The notes under the pieces were generated by a model that worked only from the letters and a program-made list of their open reading frames with translations, did no database searches and had not been told where the DNA came from. Made by a program: the position numbers and the translations under genes. This document shows positions 53,507 to 60,877 of a DNA stretch of 64,000 nt, one piece after another. Within the stretch, counting starts at the first letter, position 1, and each line of letters begins with the position of its first letter. Source of the DNA: Brachyspira hampsonii 30446 (GTDB taxonomy: Bacteria > Spirochaetota > Brachyspiria > Brachyspirales > Brachyspiraceae); assembly GCF_000316195.1 (NCBI RefSeq), contig NZ_JH994111.1, positions 1,443,403 through 1,507,402 of the forward strand, read 5' to 3'.

Positions 53507-54211
53507 TTATTTTTTTATTAATTTTATTTTTCCTAATTCTAAATCGGAAGTATCAGTTGATATAAATTTAATAAAATCTATAATTGAATTTTCATCTTTA
53601 TCTGCATCGCTGTCAATTGAATCAATATAGATATTTGGATCTTTTTTAGAAATAAGACAGGAAAATGCAAATGAATAATTACCATCTGCAGATATCTCTT
53701 CATAACTCTCTGGTAATTTTTCATCGGCTATTAATATAAGAGCTTTATCATCATCAGAAGTTTTTAAGAAAGCAATGGCCTGTATAAGAGCTGTATCTAT
53801 AAAATTATTGTAGCATGTAACTGCAATAGCTCTTTTATAATTTTTATAAAAAATAGTAAGCTGTGCTACTGCTGTGTTAAAAACAGAAAAACTAAAAAGT
53901 GCAGGAGATACCTCATGTTCTGTAACTATCTTTTTTGACATATTATACTGCTGTTTTATTTCTCCGTATTTAGATACAAAAAAAAATGGTATCTGATCAT
54001 TTGCATTTAAAATATTTTTAACTGATTCAAAAGAAAATTTAGTTATTTGGCTTAATCTTCTTTTTTGAGCTTTTGGTATGAAATCCAATTCAGGATTAGA
54101 ATCTCCATAAGTAATTTTTATATCATTATTTATATTTTCCAATATAATTTTTTTATCCATATTAGGAGCAAAAAAATCCCAATCCAACACTCTAAAACTT
54201 AAATCCAGCAT
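53507..54211 (-). CDS. Chain-length-factor-like ketosynthase fragment, ApeC-like
   Basis: 234 residues of the short beta-ketoacyl-synthase-like family (Ketoacyl-synt_2). FIPKAQKRRLSQITKFSFES near 45-64 matches the typical ApeC beginning. There is no active-site Cys motif like TACxSS, as in chain-length factors that form a heterodimer with the active synthase (here ApeO-like, 45985-47157). It begins the operon, directly behind a promoter at 54251-54278 and an AGGAAG site, and is 50 bases ahead of the ACP gene. A 234-residue length agrees with ApeC. Confidence 0.8.
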   Translation of the reverse strand: MLDLSFRVLDWDFFAPNMDKKIILENINNDIKITYGDSNPELDFIPKAQKRRLSQITKFSFESVKNILNANDQIPFFFVSKYGEIKQQYNMSKKIVTEHEVSPALFSFSVFNTAVAQLTIFYKNYKRAIAVTCYNNFIDTALIQAIAFLKTSDDDKALILIADEKLPESYEEISADGNYSFAFSCLISKKDPNIYIDSIDSDADKDENSIIDFIKFISTDTSDLELGKIKLIKK

Positions 54212-54250
54212 AAACTTCCTAAAACAAAAATTATAATTTCACTTTTTTTT

Positions 54251-54278
54251 ATTATACAAAATTATCCTATAAAGTCAA
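54251..54278 (-). promoter_or_regulatory. Promoter of the aryl-polyene-like operon
   Basis: On the minus strand TTGACT (54273-54278) and TATAAT (54251-54256) with a 16-base spacer, 40 bases before the first start codon. The divergent merR promoter lies 140 bases away. The rest of the 267-base gap is AT-rich without other visible elements. Confidence 0.65.
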
Positions 54279-54419
54279 CTATAATATACTTACTTAATAA
54301 ATCAATATAACAAAAAACAGACTATAAAATATAATACTTTATAGTTATAGACAATCATAATATATAAGTATTTGATATAATTATATAATAAATTAAACTA
54401 AATAATTATAAAAACAATA

Positions 54420-54450
54420 TTGACATTGGAGTGCACTCTAATGCTATAAT
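54420..54450 (+). promoter_or_regulatory. MerR-type promoter/operator in front of merR
   Basis: TTGACA (54420-54425) and TATAAT (54445-54450) are separated by 19 bases, the long spacing characteristic of MerR-activated promoters. The spacer holds the dyad TTGGAGTGCACTCTAA (54426-54441), perfect in its central ten bases. It drives merR itself and the following gene. Confidence 0.85.
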
Positions 54451-54478
54451 ATAGAAAAATAAAGGAGGTAATTAATAC

Positions 54479-54871
54479 ATGACAATAGCAGAAGTTAGCA
54501 AAAAAACTGAGTTATCTGCTGATGCTTTAAGGTATTATGAAAGAATAGGAATAATACCAGAAGTAGAAAGAAGTGAAAGCGGAATAAGAAATTATACTGA
54601 TTATGATTTGGGCTGGATAGAGTTTTCAAAATGTATGAGAAATTCTGGTATGTCTATAGAATCGATAATAGAATATATTAAGCTCTATAATAAAGGCGAT
54701 GCTACATTGGAGGCTAGAAAACAGCTTTTAGTAAGTCAAAGAGATGCTATGCAGGAAAAATTAAATGAACTTCAGGCTACTTTAGATAAACTAAATAAAA
54801 AAATAGAAAATTATGGACATCAAATGTCAGTTCATGAAAAAGATATGCTTAAATCTAAAAATAATGATTAA
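54479..54871 (+). CDS. MerR-family transcriptional activator (AdhR/YfmP-like)
   Basis: 130 residues. A winged helix-turn-helix spans about 1-70 (MTIAEVSKKTELSADALRYY, then the wing with RNYTDYDLGWIEF) and a long dimerisation coiled coil follows (about 80-120). It has no metal-binding C-terminal cysteines; the only cysteine is C50. The type is therefore more like carbonyl/electrophile-sensing AdhR or related regulators, consistent with its reductase neighbours. Strong site AAGGAGGT precedes the ATG. It probably binds two sites, at 54426 and 55381. Confidence 0.85.
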   Translation: MTIAEVSKKTELSADALRYYERIGIIPEVERSESGIRNYTDYDLGWIEFSKCMRNSGMSIESIIEYIKLYNKGDATLEARKQLLVSQRDAMQEKLNELQATLDKLNKKIENYGHQMSVHEKDMLKSKNND

Positions 54872-54883
54872 GGATAAATATTT

Positions 54884-55354
54884 ATGAAAATAAAAAAATA
54901 TTTTTTAAGTTTATTAATTTTTTCTATTATGTCATCTATAGCATGCAATTCAGTTTACGGAGATAATACAACTATGGAAAATTTAAATACTTTAAATACT
55001 TCAATTAATGTAAAAATAAAAGATAAAGAATACAAATTAAAATTATATGATAATCAAACAGCGAAAGATTTTTTAGCTCTTCTTCCTTTAACTGTTAATA
55101 TGAACGATTTAAACAGCAATGAAAAATATTATAATTTAAGTAAAAATCTCACAACTAAAACTGAAAATATAGGCAGTATAAAAACAGGCGATTTTTTACT
55201 ATATGGTAATAACTGCATAGTATTATTTTATGAAAGTTTTAGAACTTCATACAGTTATACGAGACTTGGATATATAGAAAATACCAAAGGTTTAAAAGAA
55301 GCACTTGGAAGAGGAAGCGTAGAAATAATTTTTAGTGCCTCTAGTGAAAATTAA
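54884..55354 (+). CDS. Cyclophilin-like lipoprotein
   Basis: 156 residues with a lipoprotein-like signal ending in SIAC (Cys near 21). The rest is a cyclophilin-like fold (Cyclophil_like family): INVKIKDKEYKLKLYDNQTA near 40, FLALLPLTVNMNDLN, TGDFLLYGNNCIVLFYESFR and RLGYIENTKGLKEALGRG with VEIIFS at the end. Homologues are common beside flavodoxins and aldo/keto reductases in MerR-type clusters; activity is unknown. It lies 12 bases after merR and is surely co-transcribed. Confidence 0.8.
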   Translation: MKIKKYFLSLLIFSIMSSIACNSVYGDNTTMENLNTLNTSINVKIKDKEYKLKLYDNQTAKDFLALLPLTVNMNDLNSNEKYYNLSKNLTTKTENIGSIKTGDFLLYGNNCIVLFYESFRTSYSYTRLGYIENTKGLKEALGRGSVEIIFSASSEN

Positions 55355-55374
55355 AAAAATTATAAAAATAGCTA

Positions 55375-55405
55375 TTGACATTGGAGTGAACTCTAATGCT
55401 ATAAT
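55375..55405 (+). promoter_or_regulatory. Second MerR-type promoter/operator
   Basis: TTGACA (55375-55380), 19-base spacer with TTGGAGTGAACTCTAA, TATAAT (55400-55405). It differs from the first site in only one base of the dyad. No full-length gene starts directly after it, only the aldo/keto reductase remnant; the downstream reductase at 55675 could still be driven from it. Confidence 0.85.
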
Positions 55406-55452
55406 TTGAAAATAATTGATAAATAAAAAGTAGTTAACAATAAAAACTTTAA

Positions 55453-55578
55453 TTGTTTGATTTTGAATTAGATAATAATGATATGAATGAAATATCAAAG
55501 CTCGATACAAAAAAGAGTTTATTTTTATCGCATACTGATATTGAAACTGTAAAATATTTATGCAATTATAAAATTTGA
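55453..55578 (+). pseudogene. C-terminal remnant of an aldo/keto reductase
   Basis: An open stretch of 41 codons to TGA. Its sense, FDFELDNNDMNEISKLDTKK then SLFLSHTDIETVKYL, matches the C-terminal end of typical aldo/keto reductases (F-x-L-x-x-x-D-M-x-x-I-x-x-L-D-T-G-K-S-L-F-x-x-H-x-D). The next gene has the comparable YDFELSDDDMKKISELN. The ATG lies inside the motif, and no ribosome site or N-terminal 260 residues exist, so the gene has lost its front by deletion while keeping the MerR promoter. Confidence 0.7.
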
Positions 55579-55674
55579 TAGTTTGTAATTTAATTATAAA
55601 TTTCTTCCATAAGAAATAAACAAATATTGTAATGCATTATAGGTGTATAGTTTATAAATTAATAAAAAGGATAA

Positions 55675-56598
55675 ATGATGAAAAAAATATTTTTTAGTTT
55701 TTTATTTACTTTCATTTTAATTATCACAATATTTTTATTAAATAAAAAAGCAGAGGCAAATACTAATATGGAAAACAATAAAGTAGTTTTTAATTTTAAT
55801 ACAAAAATAGCAAAATTAAACAGCGGATACGAAATACCATTAAACGGAATAGGTACATACAGTCTATTAAATGATGAATGCTACAATTCTATACTTTTCG
55901 CTTTACAAAATGGAGTTAGATTAATTGATACTGCCTATATATACAGAAATGAAGAAGAAGTAGGAAGAGCTATAAGAGATTCAAAGGTTGATAGAAAAGA
56001 CATTTTTATTATTACAAAATTATATCCTAATCAATACAGCGATGCAGAAAATGCTATAAATGAGGCATTAAAAAAGTTAGATATTGAATATATTGACATG
56101 ATGCTTCTTCATCACCCAGGACAAAATGATGTTGAAGCATACAAGGCTATAGAGAAAGCAGTAAGAGAAGGAAAGATTCGCTCTATAGGACTTTCTAATT
56201 GGTACATAAAAGAATTAAAAGAGTTTCTTCCTAAAATAAGTATAATGCCTGCTTTGGTTCAGAATGAAATACACCCTTATTATCAGGATACTGATGTTAT
56301 AGAGTATATTCAAAGTTTGGGAATAGCAGTTCAAGGCTGGTATCCTTTGGGAGGAAGAGAACATCAAAGAGAACTTTTAAATGATAAAGTATTAAAAGAC
56401 ATTGCTCAAAAATATAAAAAGTCTGTTGCACAAATTATATTAAGATGGAATTTGCAAAGAGAAGTAATTGTAATACCGGGTTCTAGTAATAGAGATCATA
56501 TAATAGAAAATACAGAAATATATGATTTTGAATTAAGTGATGATGATATGAAAAAAATATCAGAATTAAACCGCAATGAAAAACATGATTGGTATTAA
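55675..56598 (+). CDS. Aldo/keto reductase with N-terminal export/anchor segment
   Basis: 307 residues. An N-terminal hydrophobic stretch (about 5-22, followed by KKAEANT) predicts a signal peptide or membrane anchor, unusual for a NADPH enzyme. The reductase domain follows with the complete tetrad D85, Y90, K115 and H146 (LIDTAYIY, IITKLYP, MLLHHPG), and the NADPH-binding IPGSSNRDHI near 270. It ends in KKISELNRNEKHDWY. Weakly defined RBS AAAAAGG. It probably reduces aldehydes or ketones; which cellular compartment is open. Closest to class II/4 AKRs such as diketogluconate reductases. Confidence 0.85.
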   Translation: MMKKIFFSFLFTFILIITIFLLNKKAEANTNMENNKVVFNFNTKIAKLNSGYEIPLNGIGTYSLLNDECYNSILFALQNGVRLIDTAYIYRNEEEVGRAIRDSKVDRKDIFIITKLYPNQYSDAENAINEALKKLDIEYIDMMLLHHPGQNDVEAYKAIEKAVREGKIRSIGLSNWYIKELKEFLPKISIMPALVQNEIHPYYQDTDVIEYIQSLGIAVQGWYPLGGREHQRELLNDKVLKDIAQKYKKSVAQIILRWNLQREVIVIPGSSNRDHIIENTEIYDFELSDDDMKKISELNRNEKHDWY

Positions 56599-56700
56599 AA
56601 ATTAATTGATATGTGATTTATATATAGAGTTTTTAAAGTACATATTTTTTAAGCAAATAAAAAAGTATATAGAGGGTTTTGGTTAATAGTTAATTTTTAG

Positions 56701-56871
56701 GTGAGTTTATTGACAGCAGCAAATATAAAATTTAGGGTGTCTTTTAAGAGCCTTTAATCCATAATTTTTTATTAGCAACAACTATAAAAATTGCGAGCAT
56801 CTGCTAAATTTATTTGGCAGATACTTTGCCAAAGGCACGCAAAGCGAGCGAACAATTTTTATTAGCAACAA
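56701..56871 (+). repeat. Repeat copy 1 (about 171 bp)
   Basis: First copy of a recurring segment beginning GTGAGTTTATTGACAGCAGC and ending GAACAATTTTTATTAGCAAC. It contains an AGCCTTTAAT phrase, the stem ATCTGC(TAAAT..ATTTG)GCAGAT (56799-56822) and TTTGCCAAAGGCACGCAAAG (56825-56844). No coding capacity. With copy 2 it fills the 485-base gap 56599-57083. Confidence 0.8.
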
Positions 56872-56900
56872 TGAAATAAACGAGCTTCTAGAAATTTTAA

Positions 56901-57072
56901 GCGAGTTTATTGATAGCAACAAATATAAAAATTTCGGGCGCCTTTTAAGAGCCTTTAAGCCATAAATTTTTATTAGCAACAAATATAAAAATTGTGAGCA
57001 TCTGACAAATTTATTTGGCAGATACTTTGCCAAAGGCACGCAAAGCGAGCGAACAATTTTTATTAGTAACAA
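56901..57072 (+). repeat. Repeat copy 2 (about 172 bp), runs into the next ribosome site
   Basis: Second copy, close to copy 1 throughout, with the same ATCTG...CAGAT stem near 56999-57023 and the same TTTGCCAAAGGCACGCAAAG segment near 57027. Its 3' end runs into AATAGGAGCAATT and the ATG of the aldo/keto reductase at 57084, so the repeat boundary lies directly at the gene's leader. Confidence 0.8.
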
Positions 57073-57083
57073 TAGGAGCAATT

Positions 57084-58061
<978 letters not shown>

Positions 58062-58079
58062 AGAACTAATTAAAAACAA

Positions 58080-58230
58080 GTTTATTTATAAGAGTAAATA
58101 TAAAAATTTTTGGTGTATTTTAAGAGCCTTTAAGCCAAAAATTTTTATTAGCAACAACTATAAAAATTGTGAGCGTCTGCTAAATTTATTTAGCAGATGC
58201 TTGAGGCGAACAATTTTTATTAATAATAAT
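58080..58230 (+). repeat. Repeat copy 3 (about 151 bp, internally shortened)
   Basis: Third copy, sharing TTTTAAGAGCCTTTAAGCC, TTTTTATTAGCAACAACTAT and the GTCTGCTAAAT/ATTTAGCAGA stem (58176-58199), but missing the TTTGCCAAAGGCACGCAAAG part. Like copy 2 it ends at AATAGGAGCAATT and the ATG of the flavodoxin gene, so the two genes share an almost identical leader. Confidence 0.8.
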
Positions 58231-58240
58231 AGGAGCAATT

Positions 58241-58750
58241 ATGAAAATATTAATAGCATATTATTCTCATTCAGCAAATACTAAAAAACTTGCTGAGCTT
58301 ATAGGAAAAGTTTTAAAATCAGAATTTCAAAATGTAAAAACAGACTTCTTTTATACTGAGCCAGAAAAACAATACTCATCAAACTATAATAAAGTATTGG
58401 ACGAAGCCAAAAGAGATATAAAAAATAATCATAAACCAAAATTAAAAAATAATATTGGAAGCATAGAGGATTATGATGTTATATTTATAGGAAGCCCTAA
58501 TTGGTGGAATACTATAGCATCTCCTGTAGCTTCTTTTATAAGCAGTTTTGACTTTTCTAATAAAATTATTATGCCTTTCTGTACACATGGCGGAGGCGGA
58601 GCTGGTATAATAAGAACAGATATAGAAAAATTGACTAAATCAAAACAGGTTGGAAAAATATTAAGCGTATACGGAAGTACAAGCAGTATAAATAATTCAG
58701 AAAACGAAATAAAAAAATGGATTAAAGATATAAAAATAAATGTAAAATAA
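58241..58750 (+). CDS. Flavodoxin
   Basis: 169 residues. FMN-phosphate loop near the N-terminus reads YYSHSANTKKLAE (residues 7-19), the mid-loop GSPNWWNTIASPVASF near 86 supplies the flavin-stacking aromatics, and FCTHGGGGAG near 113 closes the site. This is the long-type flavodoxin usual in electrophile/oxidative-stress clusters with aldo/keto reductases and cupins. It likely delivers electrons in the cytoplasm. The leader comes from repeat copy 3. The cupin gene follows after 30 bases. Confidence 0.9.
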   Translation: MKILIAYYSHSANTKKLAELIGKVLKSEFQNVKTDFFYTEPEKQYSSNYNKVLDEAKRDIKNNHKPKLKNNIGSIEDYDVIFIGSPNWWNTIASPVASFISSFDFSNKIIMPFCTHGGGGAGIIRTDIEKLTKSKQVGKILSVYGSTSSINNSENEIKKWIKDIKINVK

Positions 58751-58780
58751 AAAATTAAATAAAAATAAAGGATAAATAAA

Positions 58781-59224
58781 ATGTCAGATTATGAATACCA
58801 AAAAGCACCAGAAAAAACAATATTTATAAAAAAAGGAGAAGGAAAAAAATTCAAAGGCTCAAAAGAATGTTTTACAGGCGATGTTGAAGTAGAATTATTG
58901 ACAGATGCTAATGAAGATTCTCATTTCTCTGTAGCCTATGTAACATTTGAGGCAGGGGCAAGAAGTGCATGGCATACTCACCCATGCGGTCAACATTTAA
59001 TAGTAGTTGAAGGCATAGGACTTACTCAGGAAGAAGGCGGAGAGATTTTAGAGTTTCATGAGGGAGAAGCACTTTACTGCCCTAAATATAAAAAACATTG
59101 GCATGGAGCATCTCCAGACTGCAGAATGAAGCACATTGCAATAACAGGTGATAAAGACGGTAATAATGTTACTTGGTTAGAACATGTTAGCGATGAAGAG
59201 TATAATGCTTATAAAAAGAAATAA
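58781..59224 (+). CDS. Cupin-domain protein
   Basis: 147 residues, one cupin barrel. The metal-binding motif is WHTHPCGQHLIVVEG near 66-80 (HxH...Q-x-H form) followed by ALYCPKYKKHWHGASPD near 104-120, which supplies the last His. It resembles the small cupins that accompany carboxymuconolactone-type and flavodoxin genes in MerR clusters. Function is usually unknown; peroxide or quinone detoxification is suggested by context only. Last gene of the module, followed by a terminator. Confidence 0.85.
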   Translation: MSDYEYQKAPEKTIFIKKGEGKKFKGSKECFTGDVEVELLTDANEDSHFSVAYVTFEAGARSAWHTHPCGQHLIVVEGIGLTQEEGGEILEFHEGEALYCPKYKKHWHGASPDCRMKHIAITGDKDGNNVTWLEHVSDEEYNAYKKK

Positions 59225-59258
59225 TTTATTTAATTAACTGCACAAAACTTATAAAAAA

Positions 59259-59290
59259 TATGAGTGCCTTTTATAAATAAGACACTCATA
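59259..59290. terminator. Bidirectional terminator between cupin and lipoprotein genes
   Basis: TATGAGTG (59259-59266) pairs with CACTCATA (59283-59290). The minus strand continues with TTTTTTATAAG after the stem; the plus side is AT-rich. Confidence 0.7.
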
Positions 59291-59337
59291 ATAAAATTTA
59301 CTATACACTTATAGTAAATAAAGTTTCTATACTATAT

Positions 59338-60816
59338 TTACTTTTCAATTAGCCATTCATCACCATATTTTTTTACTTGTAAAATTACAGCCTCTCCTGC
59401 CTCATTACTTATGCATAGAGAATCTCCATCATAATTTACTATATCTTTAAGCGTCATTTCATTAGTTATAATATTAAGATAATAATCAATTTCCTGAGTA
59501 GCTAAAAACCAGTCTGCTTCCATACCCTCAACAGCTCCGTCATTTTGTTTATTTTCTTCCAAATGCTTTTTTATTTCTTCAAAACTATTTTCTAAATTTT
59601 TAATATAATTGTCAGAGAAATATCCTGAGTTCTCAAATTTGGATATATATAGATAAACATTTTCCATATTAATCTCATAATATCCGCCGCCCTCAAAATC
59701 AAAATCTACAGTTTTATTAAAAATATCATCTAATTCACTGTAATTTTCAGCATACCATCTGCAAGCATTATAATACGCTTTTTCTCTAGTGCTTTTATCA
59801 TCAGCATTTATTATTTCAGGAGATTTTTTATATATACCAGTAAATCCATAGCTTCCGTTAGGCTCTGTTACCATAATAGTATCAGCACTTATAGGTTGAA
59901 TAGATACAATATAACCTCCATCAGCACCTACAACCTCTTCATAATCTAAAGTCTGAGAACCTATACCGCAATAAGGTTCAACATACTGATTTTCTTGTAA
60001 TACCATTTTACTAACATCTGTACTTTGAATATTAGTTACTGTTTGTCCGTTTTCATCTGTAGTTATATTAATAGCATAAAAATAGAATGTTCCGTCATCA
60101 TTTTTCTTTAATTCTATAGAAGAATTATTATTTGAATATATACCGTCAAAATTATAAGTATTAATATCCCCTACTTCTTCTGTTCTGTAGTCTGATTTTG
60201 ATATTAATATACCTTCAAGTCTTTGATTATATTTCTGAAAAGTTACATCTGCTTTATTATCATAAGGGAAATTATCAAAATTAGGATTTTCTTTTACTTC
60301 TCTATAATAGTAATTAGAATAATAATTTTCTTTTTCCCATTTACTCATTATAGTTTCATTGGGATCGCCTTCATAACCTTGATAATTATCTTCATAAAGA
60401 ATTCCGTTTTTTACTGAAAAGCCTTTATAATTTGTAGCAATATTACTTGGTCCTTTTTCGTACTTATCCTGTATATTATAAAGTTCATAATAATAAGCAT
60501 TAGTTCCATCTTTTGAAGATTCAAAGATATAATTTTTATCCTCTCTATAACTTCCATACTCAAATACATACTCTATATCACCGTTATCTTTGAAAGTGTA
60601 TTTAGCATTGCCGCTTATAATTATTTTATTTTTTACCTTATCCAAAAATGCTGCATCTTCTTTTGATAATATTTTTTCTGCTGGTATAGTTTCATTTGAC
60701 TGTACTGCTTCATTTGTATTAACATTGTTATTAGAAGTAGTTTGATTATCCGTTTTACTGCCGCACTGAATTATAATTAAAGACATTATTGTAATTAATA
60801 AAAATATTTTTTTCAT
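59338..60816 (-). CDS. Large lipoprotein of unknown function
   Basis: 492 residues. The ATG at 60816 with GGAG 7 bases upstream starts a lipoprotein signal ending in IIQC (Cys near 18); a frame from 60894 is longer but starts in the spacer and overlaps the upstream gene. The mature protein is rich in N, Y, E and D and has two halves: a beta-rich part (to about 330) and a helical C-terminal part (YNACRWYAENYSELDDIFNK, then LENSFEEIKKHLEEN). No recognised family. It lies 61 bases after the SpoIIE-type gene, with a TATAA pentamer repeat (60836-60860) in the gap. Confidence 0.65.
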   Translation of the reverse strand: MKKIFLLITIMSLIIIQCGSKTDNQTTSNNNVNTNEAVQSNETIPAEKILSKEDAAFLDKVKNKIIISGNAKYTFKDNGDIEYVFEYGSYREDKNYIFESSKDGTNAYYYELYNIQDKYEKGPSNIATNYKGFSVKNGILYEDNYQGYEGDPNETIMSKWEKENYYSNYYYREVKENPNFDNFPYDNKADVTFQKYNQRLEGILISKSDYRTEEVGDINTYNFDGIYSNNNSSIELKKNDDGTFYFYAINITTDENGQTVTNIQSTDVSKMVLQENQYVEPYCGIGSQTLDYEEVVGADGGYIVSIQPISADTIMVTEPNGSYGFTGIYKKSPEIINADDKSTREKAYYNACRWYAENYSELDDIFNKTVDFDFEGGGYYEINMENVYLYISKFENSGYFSDNYIKNLENSFEEIKKHLEENKQNDGAVEGMEADWFLATQEIDYYLNIITNEMTLKDIVNYDGDSLCISNEAGEAVILQVKKYGDEWLIEK

Positions 60817-60835
60817 ACTATATCTCCATAACAAA

Positions 60836-60860
60836 TATAATATAATATAATATAATATAA
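60836..60860. repeat. Pentanucleotide tandem repeat (TATAA x5)
   Basis: Five perfect tandem TATAA units, 20 bases before the lipoprotein start codon (counted from 60836). In the minus-strand direction this reads as TTATA repeats in the leader/promoter region. Slippage could change spacing of promoter or ribosome elements, though AT-rich genomes also produce such runs by chance. Confidence 0.6.
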
Positions 60861-60877
60861 TAAGAAATATATCAATA

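Noticed and set aside
54479-54871. Mercury-resistance regulator
   Set aside because: The conserved metal-binding cysteines of MerR are absent and the neighbouring genes are reductases, not mer genes.
57015-57083. Extended start for the aldo/keto reductase
   Set aside because: The extension is encoded in the repeat, while AGGAG lies directly before the ATG at 57084 and the family starts there.
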